From NCBI GenBank assembly GCA_025331445.1, contig JAIWNE010000105.1, positions 52,936-116,935 on the forward strand: a stretch of DNA of 64,000 nucleotides, given 5' to 3'. Positions 37,501 to 47,757 of this stretch are shown one piece after another. The notes below the pieces were generated by a model. It was not told where the DNA came from, searched no databases, and saw nothing but the letters and a program-made list of their open reading frames with translations. This DNA comes from Blakeslea trispora (Eukaryota > Mucoromycota > Mucoromycetes > Mucorales > Choanephoraceae). Position 1 is the stretch's first letter, and the number at the start of each line of letters is the position of its first letter. A program made the position numbers and the translations under genes.

Positions 37501-40066
37501 GCCTCGTTTCAAATTTAGCAAGTACTATCAGTTTGAAGTGCCTAATGCATTATCGACCGTTTTTGAGGAAAGAAGCTCTAAGAGTTATCAACTGCTAACT
37601 GACGGCCATCCTTCACTTGTTTTGGACAAATGCTCTGATTACTGGGATGGTAATTCTCTCCAGACTATGAGCGAGACAGTAAGTAGAAGATACATTGAAC
37701 CTATTACACTAGTCAGAATGTGTGTGCATTAATCAATCTCTGATATAGATGGAAAAGAAAATCAATGATTTTTACCAAAATGCGGTTGTACACGACATGC
37801 AATGTATTGCTTATGCTTATCGTCCTATCAACACTGTGAGCGAGAATCGCATTTCGTTCTTAAACCCTTCTGATGATGAAGACGAAGACCCTGGCTGTGC
37901 ATTTGTTGTGTTGCCTTATAAACCACCCAGCTCTGATAGCAGTTCTTCCGAGAGCAGTAGCGAGTCGTCTTCAGAATCTCACTCAGAAACAGGTTCTTCT
38001 GTCGATAAGAGCAATAAGAAATGGAAAAGCAAACGTTCGTCCTTAAATGATAGTAATGGTGGTGATAACGACAGTAGTAGCAGTAATAGCAGCTCATCCG
38101 GAACAGATACCAGTGATTATTCTTTTGAAGAAGATGACCCTGTGGATGAGCAAGAAGAGGCAACTTTCTATAAAGAGGTTGTTAAGGGCCAGATTTTTCT
38201 TGGTATGACGGCTATGTGCCATCAACCAAAGCAGGTAAGTCTTTTTTTTTGCAACTTACGTTTTCTTTCTAAATTGTCATTTTGTTTTAGAATGTTGTAG
38301 ATTTCATTGAAGACTTGGGTCTTGCCGGCATTCGCTTTGTATATTTCTCGCCTACAGCTGAAAGAGAATCAAAAGGTACCTCTTTCTTTTTCTAAGAGTT
38401 GTTATATGTTTACTCCGTTTACTCATACGTTTTACAGCTTTTGCAGAACGACTTGGACTTGAGACAGATTGGAATAGCTGTATTTTGCTGTCGAACCCAG
38501 ATGATGAAAATGAAGGAAATGGATATCTGCAAACACATGATATTAAAGCCCAATTACCTCGCGGAATAGATGAAATTCGTCCACACCTAGAAGCGGTGGA
38601 TGACATTCCCCTTCATGTATCACTATTTGCTGAATGCACACCCCGTGCAATGAAAGAGATGATTCGTATATTTCAAGAAAATGGTGAAGTAGTGTGTAGT
38701 ATTGGTAATGCATTAAACACCAAAAACACTGAGTCATTTGCGCTGGTAAGAAAGATTTGTAGAGGTTTTTAATACATTCGTTACTAAAATCTCATTACAC
38801 ATTTTTTCTCAATCAAAGTCTGATGTTGGTATTGCTATGGAACCGATGCACACGCGTGCACAAAGCAAAGGCAGACTCTCAACTAACGATCGCCAGCCAC
38901 CATTAGCTGTAGGTGCATCTTTGTGTAGCTTGCCTTGCGGTCTTTTTATGCAGTATGAAACCAGTCTTTATGCTGTCAGTCAATTGATTCGAGATGCTAG
39001 AAGACTGTTGACATGCGTTCGTATGGGATTTGCATTCTATACTGCGAGTTCCCTGTCACTATCGGTCATTTTGATCGTTAGCTTCTGTTTACTTCTTCCA
39101 CCTGTTTTATCTGGGTATCAAATACTATGGCTGATGTGTATCATCTTGCCTATTCTTACTATGTCGATGCTATTTACACCACATGAGGATGGAATTATGT
39201 TGCTAATGCCAGGTACTTCTTTTTACTTATTTCATGCAAGTCTAGTTCTAATGAATTTGCAAAGGGAAAAACATTGAGCACTTGACTGATTTCTGGAGAT
39301 TTATGGTCTACTTTGTTTTGAGATTTGCTCTCCTAATTGCTATGTGTATAGCAATCTACGTATTGTACATATATTACATCCAGTCATTTTTGTTTGCTTT
39401 TGTACTAATATATGTGTACACATTAGAACCCTGATTTATATTTTAGGCATCAACGTGTCTGATGCTTTTGGAAATATAGGCACCAACGGATGGTACCATT
39501 GGACAGCTAAAGAACAATGGGCAGTATTATATGCACAAAACTTTATGCTTATTGCTCTGGTGTGGTATTTGGGTAAGAATAGAGATAAAACAACCGTAAT
39601 GTTCTATAGATTAATTTTCTTCTTAAAAAAAAAAGCTTGTATATCCCCATCGTTTCTTCATCGTACTTCTTCGATGATAGAATTTGCTCCGTTTAGAAAT
39701 CGTGTGTGGATAGGCGCTTTCTTTGCTGTGTAAGATCATGGTTGAAATCATTTTAAATACGAAGTACATCAATCTGATGACATGATATAGTATTGCTCTC
39801 CAGTTTTGTTTTTGTGCTGTCTCTCTCTCAAATGGCCCTTTTGAATTACCAGGAATACCTTGGTTTGTTTATTTCTTAGGTTTCGCCTGGCCTATCATTC
39901 TTGTTCCTGCTCAGGAATTAGTTAAGATGCATGATAATAAGGAGTTTACACGTTTCCAGAAACGATCAAAGCTCGAATTTAGCACAAAGGTAATTCTCAA
40001 CAAAGCAATGTTTCGAAAGATTTTAAATTAACGTTTGCTTAGCTTGGTATGCATTCGCCATTGTAA
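34542..40066 (+). CDS. TMEM94: TMEM94-like P-type ATPase-related membrane protein
   Basis: Fourteen exons (34542-36738, 36810-36946, 36993-37123, 37196-37329, 37389-37678, 37749-38234, 38291-38375, 38438-38745, 38819-39212, 39265-39345, 39447-39572, 39636-39729, 39791-39989, 40043-40066) sum to 1,561 codons with consistent phase. An acidic, Ser- and His-rich N-terminus precedes the start of homology (LGKLLTLANQIIDEERSR). Helices follow, with a reduced actuator-like part (FPVNLLIEGDIVEMLYG). The site of the ATPase DKTGT motif reads DREGT (36923-36937). Later motifs are CSDYWDG, QLPRGIDEIRPHL, LFAECTPRAMKEMI and the C-terminus LGMHSPL, near-identical in layout to animal TMEM94. The animal protein is reported as an ER magnesium transporter (ERMA). 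The fungal role is inferred. An upstream in-frame ATG at 34413 was rejected because it runs through A20. Confidence 0.88.
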
Positions 40067-41419
40067 TTTCAAGAAAAAAAAGAGTGCAAGATAAAATATT
40101 AATTGTACCTATACGACTGCTGTATGAGAACCTTTCCTAATGTATGATGGACGAGTTTGTCACGTGTTGCCGTTCGTATCCTGTTTGTTTGATAGGTTGA
40201 AGCACTTGTCATCTCGCATCATTTAATGCATTATATGGCGACTCTTTCGGTTGAATGTTAAGATTTTCTAGTATAACTTTCTTTTAGACAACTTGCAACT
40301 TCTTTTGGCTTCTTGTCGGACAATGCATAGCATTGGTCTTTTAGGTCATTTGAGTGATTTACATGCAACAACCATTTTATAGTTCCGTTACATATACTAG
40401 AAGAGAACAGATTCTTCCTCTTTATTGAATGACTTGGAAAATGTTATGATTGTTGTCACTTGATGTCTGGTATGAGTTACCACTCCTATATCGAATGTTT
40501 TCCTTATGTTATTCCAGCTTTTAACTGCTATCCGAATCCGAATTCTATGGTTATGACTTTTGCTTAGTCTAACTAACTTTAGTTGGAACACGATCATTTA
40601 AGTTGAAAACAGCTTCACTAATTTTGACATTTCCGCTCTAGTTTATCCTGTTAGCTTGAGACTATGAGAAGGCACCCTGAGCCCAGTGTTATATTCCAAA
40701 TAAACGCAACTTGCATCTATCAATCTTTAGACAAAGCCCTTGTGTTCTAATGCGACATCTGTTTACAAAACTTGCGCCTCTGATTATTATAGGCTTTTGG
40801 TTTGATTTGCAAGCTACCCCAAAACGCTAAATGTATAATGATAAATTATGCTAATTACTTCTCACTTATTGTTTGATTATTCTGTTCTACTTCGTTTTAT
40901 TATATTCAGTCAAATTGGTAAACAAAATGCAGTCATTTCTTTGTACATTGTTTGTCTTGTATTGATGTGTCTACCAGACTCTCATGGTTTAGGCTTTTTT
41001 ATTCCAGTTATTTACTTGGTTGTATCCAAATGATATTGCGGTTTGACTTGCATTTTAACATAATTTCCTTTTAAATAGTAAATGTTCTTTTTAAAATCTT
41101 TCTTATTGATATACAACTCTATTAATGTTCTTCTTACACTTACAAACTATGGATTGTTCCAACATAGATACATACATAAATCTTTTATTTTTGATCATTG
41201 TACTCTTATAAATCACATCTATCCTATTCACATTTACTTGTCTATTCTATCTAGCGACTTATTGCCTAACAACGCAATGCTCATAGCTATAGCCTTGCTG
41301 TTTTTGCTTTGCTATATCTTTTTCACAACCTAATAAAATAACTAACATTCGCCTTTTGAAGATAGAGAAAAAGCCAAAAAAAAAGAAAGAAGTTAAAACA
41401 AACTCGAAGACATAAAAGA
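40067..41419. other. Intergenic, T-rich, no gene seen
   Basis: About 1.35 kb downstream of the TMEM94-like gene. Short frames only (for example plus 41082-41333), which look like translated T-rich DNA. The tRNA follows at the right end. Confidence 0.45.
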
Positions 41420-41491
41420 GGGTTTCTCCGGGAATCGAACCCGGGACCTCTCGCACCCTAAGCGAGAATTATACCACTAAACCAAGAAACC
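41420..41491 (-). tRNA. tRNA-Pro (anticodon AGG)
   Basis: The minus strand folds into a complete 72-nt tRNA. Acceptor stem GGTTTCT pairs with AGAAACC (discriminator C), the D arm is TGGTTTAGTGGTATAA, and the anticodon stem CTCGC/GCGAG carries loop TTAGGGT with AGG at 41457-41459. The T arm CCGGG-TTCGATT-CCCGG contains the B box. There is no intron and no encoded CCA. It closely follows the eukaryotic tRNA-Pro(AGG) pattern. A short T run after the gene (minus side) could end Pol III transcription. Confidence 0.96.
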
Positions 41492-43670
41492 ACTGATGAT
41501 TTATAAAAATTGCAGTTTAATTATATACCTACCAATTTTGAAAGTCCGGGTAGTCCGGACCGGATTTAAATTAATGTCCGGTAGTTTGTTGCATTTGTTC
41601 CTTAACGCAACGCTTCGTTTTTTTGACGTACATGCTTCATAATGCGGTTTTCTCGGTATCTCATTCGTTAATATGATAACACTCCTATCTGTTGCATACA
41701 ACCGCCTCTTTACGAACAATAACAAAAAGTAAGATCAGATTAAGCATGTTGATACTGGAATAAGCCCTATTTAATCTACTTGTGTTTTTTTTTATTACTT
41801 CTTTCAACTGTCAAACAGCACAGTAGCATGTAACAATCATAAATAGATATAGAAAGCATATTGTTGTGAATGTAATGTTGTATCAAGTGTACAACATAGC
41901 ATAACAAACAGCCAATCTGTGATATTTGCAGTCTCAGATAAATTCAATGAGAGGGAACTCGATTTTTTTATTAAAAAGAAAGAGAGCGAACTAATTCTAC
42001 TGCAAGTCCATGTTGTGTTTATATATTATTTCTATCTCGATTTCAATCAATCACTCCGTTATAATTTTATCTGTATAAGCAGTTTTCCTACTAGGATGAC
42101 TGGTCACCTTAATTGAAAGATGGCTGTAGCCAGATTTCATCTCCCACCTTGAATAAGGTGGAGATATATTGTTTACTCGATTTATATCTTGGAGAGATAA
42201 TAATTATGCTTGACAAGATATGTTTGGTCTTGATAAGTGTTTCAATATATCAGGCATAACTGTTTCATACTTGTTTACTTGTTTCGTTGGATGTTTAGAT
42301 CAGTTTAGATTAGGTGATAACGATAGACAAGCCCTTTGTAGTTATGTCTCAGAACTATCTTTATCCAAGTAATGATTTAGTCTTTTCTTATAATGAAATC
42401 TCTAGAATCATTGCTTGTTTTGTTAGATGCTGCTACCTTGGTATTATAAGGTCTATGCAACCATCCTGCTATCACATATGTCATGTCATGTAGCCATTTC
42501 AAGTATTGATGCGAAGAGAGTCAATGACTATAAATCTGATCATGCTTTCAATGTGTTAGCTAGGCACATTGAATGCTTTATATATCATATCATCGCTTTT
42601 TACCAATGCTTGTTAGATGTTTGGTTTCAGGATTACCTCTGGTAATATCTGAAATGATTTTAGTTTTCCAACTTTGTGAACATTATTTGATTTATTGTTA
42701 TTTTGACATTATCTGTCAAAATAACCTTTGATGATGATTAATTGAATTTCCGATTATAAGTCGTTCTGGCTTCTGTATATGCCCAAATACGACAGCTTCA
42801 CCTTCGAATGCTTTATACTTTTGTTTTCATTCTCTTGTTTGTACACATACCTATTTCTAATGAAATATCTTCTAATCTACTAACAGTGTATTCTGAACAA
42901 AATCCTTGGTTCTACGGCCCATCATACAATGTACTTCTATGGTTGCCAGTGCATATTGTTTAGCTCTTATCAAGTCTAACCTCTTGTTTTTTGTATGTCT
43001 TGAGTAACCATTTTTCTGATAATGCATTATTTTCTGCTCTAATTATATGCTCAAAGATCCTTTGCTATTGTCCTTGGATTCACTTTAGTAATGTGTACCG
43101 CTGCTCATCTCATGTCACCATCACTTCCCTCTCTCTCTCTTTTCTTTCGGGTCAACTTGCTTTCGTTGACGATGCTTTTCTACTTGAGTCAGGATCCCAA
43201 ATCACTTTCTTTGAACCCCCGAAGGTGTGCAGGTCTATACCTATGATCCCATATCATTCAAATACAGTTGCAATACCATTCTAAATACAAAAACAGAAGT
43301 CTAGGTTATTAATGACGCTAAAGAAGTGCCCATATATAGAATTGACTTGTTTTAAATTAATGAAAATAATGCTATTTCATTCGCAAATCAAGCCCAATGG
43401 ATGAACAATGCATAAAAAGTGAAAAAGCTTGATTCGCTCATATTACAGAATATACCCAATTAAAGCGCATAATACATGAAAATAAGGAAGTACTATTTGC
43501 AAAGAACTGCTTATTCATAAAAACAATCCTTATTCATTTGTGCTGCCTGCCAAATACACTCAAAAACATTGGATCTTAATCAGACGGCGATACGTGGGTC
43601 AGCTGATGGTGTTTGTAATTACAAAAAAAAGTCTTTGCAGTTACAAATAAATTTATTTGTATGTACAAAT
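41492..43670. other. Gene-poor region of about 2.2 kb
   Basis: T-rich with no supportable gene. It contains a repeated TCCGG motif cluster at about 41545-41585 (TCCGG, TCCGGACCGGA, TCCGG) and a short hairpin (see separate entry). A frame at plus 42991-43284 is pyrimidine-rich and has no domain. Confidence 0.45.
42138..42165. repeat. Short inverted repeat (hairpin)
   Basis: CATCTCCCACCTT and AAGGTGGAGAT face each other across a 4-nt GAAT loop, giving an 11-bp stem with one bulged C. It is isolated in gene-free DNA and its function is unknown. Confidence 0.6.
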
Positions 43671-44128
43671 TCATTGCGCCGCCGTGTCTTCCTCCATCTT
43701 CTCTTTTCCTTTTTGAGAAATCTCTTTCTCAACTACTGCTTCTTCTTCTTGTGCAGGTTCTATAACGGGACTGCTCTCCTCAAGCTCCTCTTCTTTCCCA
43801 TCCTCCAAAATAAGCAGATCATCTTTGGACTACAGCAAAAAGATTACATAACCATTTTACCCCATAAACTAGTATCACTTACGCAGAACTCTACACACTC
43901 CTTTGTTTCTTTATTGTAGAAGACTAAATTCTTCTCGAGTACTGCAGGCACGAATCCACGATCGGCCATGGTTTTCATGAAACCATCAGCTACATCAGCA
44001 ACTAGCAACAATTTAGTAATGTTGCCAACAACTAGTTTGTACCAACACCTACCATCCCAGCAGTACATCAATGTTCTGTATTTCTTAACTGTCAAAGGGG
44101 TTTTGTTGGTAGGCTTCAAGAAGTTCAT
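43671..44128 (-). CDS. Small acidic protein, short paralogue of the gene at 62100-63287
   Basis: Three exons encode about 117 residues: MNFLKPTNKTPLTVKKYRTL...WDG, then VADVADGFMKTMADRGFVPAVLEKNLVFYNKETKECVEFC, then an acidic tail (SKDDLLILEDGKEEELEESS...KEKMEEDTAAQ). Exons 1-2 match the start of the gene at 62100-63287 in sequence (WDG; MADxGFVP; LVxYxxE) and in both intron positions and phases. The two are therefore true paralogues. This copy lacks the long Val/Glu-rich and C-terminal parts of its relative. The function is unknown. It sits just beyond the LTR-like end of the integrase element. Confidence 0.65.
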
Positions 44129-44499
44129 TGTGTGTGGGGTAAGAGAATGAAAGAGAGATAAACAATAAAGTCCCAAAGAAATAATCAAATAGCTTCAAAA
44201 CCGGTTCACACAAAGAGGTAACAACAAAAAGTTCTCCCCCCCTTTTTTTATCCTTTACCCAATCATAAACTACAGAGACATCACCCAAATCTTGATCTGA
44301 CAAGCACAAAAACAAGCCAATGCCGAATTTGCAAACTGTACTTTTTACAGACGAAAAATAAAAAAAAAATACAAGCAGATTGAAAGGGATTTTTTCCAAT
44401 ACGAAAGTAAAGTAAATCTGATCTAGTCCTACTCTTAAATTATCTTTCTCTTTATTCTTTTCGAGAGCTAGAATGAGTTATGTTTGTGATAAATTCACT

Positions 44500-44795
44500 A
44501 ATTTATGACAATAAAAAGTCAATCAGACCAAAAGAAAGATGTTTTTATTCAGATATATGTTTTCTGTCTCTATTTATACTATGGGAAATACTGGTATGAT
44601 AACTGAGTAACTTGAGCACAATGTATACATTGCCTGCAACCTGGATACATTGTATCCAGTGTTTGTACCATTTGAACGCAACAGCCTGAGAATTCTATAT
44701 ATAGAAATAGACTGGTCACAATAAGCCTAATCTGATCTTACTTTATTTTATTGCTCTGGAAGAGGCTGTTGTATGCAACATTACCCTCCTCCAAG
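44500..44795 (-). mobile_element. Polypurine tract and LTR-like segment downstream of the integrase ORF
   Basis: On the minus strand, 150 bp past the integrase stop, CTTGGAGGAGGG (44784-44795) is a good polypurine tract. Three bases later the sequence TGTTGCATAC (from 44780 downward) begins as LTRs do (TGTTG). Downstream are a TATATATAG box (about 44697-44705) and AATAAA (about 44550). The far LTR end is not defined and no second copy was found in the window, so the boundary at 44500 is nominal. The rest of 44129-44948 has no gene. Confidence 0.4.
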
Positions 44796-44948
44796 ATCAG
44801 ATCATCGCTATTGTTCAAGTATTGGTAGGCACAGAGTGGCTAATTCAGTTGTTCAGATTGTAAAGAAGATTGTGTTTGATAATGCTATCGAGAAAAAACT
44901 TGTAAAAAACCCAGTGGGAAAAATGTGTCAAGAAAAAGATAGCATTGT

Positions 44949-46490
44949 TTATAATCTTGTAGTGTGACGAGCAGATCTTCTCTTACGTCGATCAGAAGAA
45001 ATATCTTTGCGTCTGTTGACAGTGTCAGGCAGCGTTGTACCTTGAGTTACTGCATTAGTCACGTTTCGTCTAACCCAATAATCATTAATTGGCTTTAGCG
45101 AGTCAAAAGAGGAAGCTGGTTCCCATGTATTGTATTTCGCTTGATCATCATATCCACGCCAGTGGACGTAGTATTCAATGTTTTTGCCAGTACCACGATG
45201 GTTGACAATAGCTTGAACTTCGTAATGCTTTTCAGCTACATCGGATTGCGATCGTTGATCTCCTGACTGTATCATCTTGATCTGATGCGTAGGTATGTCT
45301 CTAGACAACAATGCGCCGGTTAGATCCTCAAGAATGTAGGCACCACTTTTAGCCCATCCTTTGATGGTAAAAGGACCAACGTAACAAGGTTCAGTCTTTG
45401 CTTTACGATTCACATTGATAATCATGACTTTAGAATTGAGCGGATATCTGTCAGCTACTATGTTATGAGACTTCAAGTATTTTTTATGGTCAGTGTTTTG
45501 ACGCTCTTTGATGTGCTCATGTAAAGCAGGTACGAATACTTCTTTAACGTGTTTCAATTGCTCATTGATACGTTTGTGCTCAGATTTTTCAAATGTCAAA
45601 GTGGGCTTCACTTCGGTATAATCAGTTAATTGATTCGGCTGTCTGAAGAACATAGCCGTGAATGCACGTGTACTGTGCAAGTGTCTAAACTGAGCGTTGA
45701 CAGCGTATTGAGCCATGTCAACATATAAATTCCAACTTTCAGGATCCTTTGCATCAGCTGTAATTGCTTTGATAATGGCTTGTTTGCACACGCCCATATA
45801 TCTTTCACATATAGAATTACCGACAGGATTGTAAGGTAATGAAACCCTTTGATCAACTCCAGTCATCTCAGCCAATTGCTTCAAGACTTCGTTCACAAAT
45901 TCAGATCCATTGTCATGACTAATAATTCTACTAAACCCAAATAAACACCAAATACTGAGCAACTCTCTTGCAATAGTATATGCATTCTTATCGAGAATAG
46001 CTCTGAGAATGGTAAAGCGTGAGAACATATCAACTACGAGTAATAAGAAGTTGTTTCCACTAGACGATGTAACATTGAAAGTGCCTAGATCCACACAAAT
46101 GTGATCAAAGACTCCTTCAGGTAAGATATGTCTAGGTGGATGATAGCCTACTTTGTGAATGGTATGTTGTTGGCAAGCTGTACAATCTTTTACAACACGT
46201 TCAATATCTTTTCTCAAGTTAGTCCAATGTATACCGTCAGCATGAATGGTTTTCTCAATCGCATTCACTCCAAAGTGACCAAGAAAATGAGTACGCTCGA
46301 TGGGATCTCGACGTTCCATTTCAGGTGGTGTCATATACTCGGCAGATTGATGTTTACTCGACAAAGGTGATTTTGTAGTAGAAGAAGTAAGTTCTTCGTG
46401 ATTACCGCATCGTCTGTAGCAAGACGGGAAGGAAAAGAAGTATTGTGAATATTCTTTTGATGCTTTTTTTAAGAGCATATCCAATGTCAT
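44949..46490 (-). CDS. Orphan Ty3/Gypsy-type integrase with chromodomain
   Basis: Uninterrupted 513-codon ORF. It has an HHCC zinc-binding head (HFLGHFGVNAIEK, then CTACQQH), then the retroviral-type catalytic core with its DDE triad: Asp in CVDLGTFN, Asp in SHDNGSEF, Glu in SICERYMG (D and E are separated by 35 residues, the canonical spacing). Near the end is a chromodomain (YYVHWRGYDDQAKYNTWEP), as in chromoviruses, whose integrases target histone marks, then a basic tail. No reverse transcriptase, RNase H or Gag sequence lies upstream, where the DNA is short frames and a minisatellite. It is either the 3' remnant of a chromovirus, supported by the polypurine tract behind it, or a retained solo integrase. 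There are no internal stops or frameshifts. Confidence 0.88.
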   Translation of the reverse strand: MTLDMLLKKASKEYSQYFFSFPSCYRRCGNHEELTSSTTKSPLSSKHQSAEYMTPPEMERRDPIERTHFLGHFGVNAIEKTIHADGIHWTNLRKDIERVVKDCTACQQHTIHKVGYHPPRHILPEGVFDHICVDLGTFNVTSSSGNNFLLLVVDMFSRFTILRAILDKNAYTIARELLSIWCLFGFSRIISHDNGSEFVNEVLKQLAEMTGVDQRVSLPYNPVGNSICERYMGVCKQAIIKAITADAKDPESWNLYVDMAQYAVNAQFRHLHSTRAFTAMFFRQPNQLTDYTEVKPTLTFEKSEHKRINEQLKHVKEVFVPALHEHIKERQNTDHKKYLKSHNIVADRYPLNSKVMIINVNRKAKTEPCYVGPFTIKGWAKSGAYILEDLTGALLSRDIPTHQIKMIQSGDQRSQSDVAEKHYEVQAIVNHRGTGKNIEYYVHWRGYDDQAKYNTWEPASSFDSLKPINDYWVRRNVTNAVTQGTTLPDTVNRRKDISSDRRKRRSARHTTRL

Positions 46491-47757
46491 TATTATACTT
46501 GGTTAAATCACCGAGTTTCTAATCCTATGGCTCAAGAACACTATTATCTGAATGTTCATCTCAAATAATTTCGCTCCAAAGTATTCGGCGTTGAAGTTGT
46601 TATTTTCAAATGACAATTTATAATACGAAGAAAAGAGGATGACACAGCTTAAACAGTTCAGAAGTGTTAATGGAATTTTCCAAATGAATAGCATGGGATG
46701 CTCTATTAAAACTTAGGGACACCCAAAATCAGGACACCCAAAATCAGGACACCCAAAATCAGGACACCCAAAATCAGGACACCCAAAATCAGGACACCCA
46801 AAATATTTGCCCTTCATTTGCTTTGCAGTGCTGACAAGTTTTATCTATTCTTCCCAACTCTAATGGCTTCATGCAACAAAGTCGTGAGATGCGGGCTACT
46901 GGCAATTGCTTCTTGTGTTGTCTTTTTCAGCCTTCATCGGCTTCCTTTTTCGCTCTGATAGTAGCTCGATTTCAGCACATTTGTTAAAAATATAGTTATA
47001 GAGTAGTATTTAATCAGCTGCGTGCATAATAAGATTATCTTGAGACTTACTCTGCAGTCATCACAGTTCTTGTAGCTTGAATTGAGAGTTGTCTTGCAAC
47101 AGCGAGAGCATACTTGATTTTTAATAGAGGTAGTTATACTGCTTAAAAACTTGATTTGAGAACAGACAAAGAAAGACAGAAGCAGTGAAAGATGTAGATT
47201 TATCGATTTATGTTTTCTATAATTTTATATGAAATTCAAAGTCAAGGTAATGTCACTTGATTGCACTCTAATTTTTCTCAAATTCAGTACTATATGGTTT
47301 GATCAGGATGCTTTGATTTATATAAAAAGTATGTGTAGACAAGTAAAGTACTCCTAATTCTTTATTCCGTAGACAAATCCTCCTACAGCGACTGTAGTGC
47401 CATAGCTATTTGTCGAGAAGACAAGCAAAAAAGCAACTTGATCAAGCTTGTAATAGGTAAAGGAAAGTGTGATCATGTTGATTTCCATTAGCAAGTGGTG
47501 TCATCTTTTTTATTGCTTGTGTTTATAATAAAGATGCTATAATATAAATAATCATAATCGGCCAACAATGCGCACGCATTCTCAATCATGTTTATGCTCA
47601 AGTAGCTCATATGAAAGTTTCTAGATAGTTCAAATAACCAATACTTTTGTATTTGCACCCTTTTTCGGACTAACGTGCAGTTTTTAATATTTACAGTTAT
47701 TTTATTTTACAATCACACTGACATGATAGGAAAGAGCTCCTTTTTCCCTCTTCATAC
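46491..47757. other. Intergenic region with the 15-bp minisatellite
   Basis: Apart from the tandem repeat, no gene is supportable. The integrase reading frame does not continue upstream, and no reverse-transcriptase motif (such as YxDD) was seen in any frame. Confidence 0.5.
46717..46805. repeat. Minisatellite, six copies of a 15-bp unit
   Basis: GGACACCCAAAATCA is repeated head-to-tail six times. The first five copies are identical and the sixth diverges only at its end (AAATA). It lies 227 bp upstream of the integrase start codon. The lack of divergence points to recent expansion. Confidence 0.95.

Noticed and set aside
44085..44399. 104-codon minus frame upstream of the short acidic gene
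   Set aside because: Overlaps the start of the acidic gene in another frame and has no counterpart upstream of the long paralogue.
46717..46805. CRISPR-like array
   Set aside because: The 15-bp units abut directly with no spacers, and the genome is eukaryotic, so it is a minisatellite.
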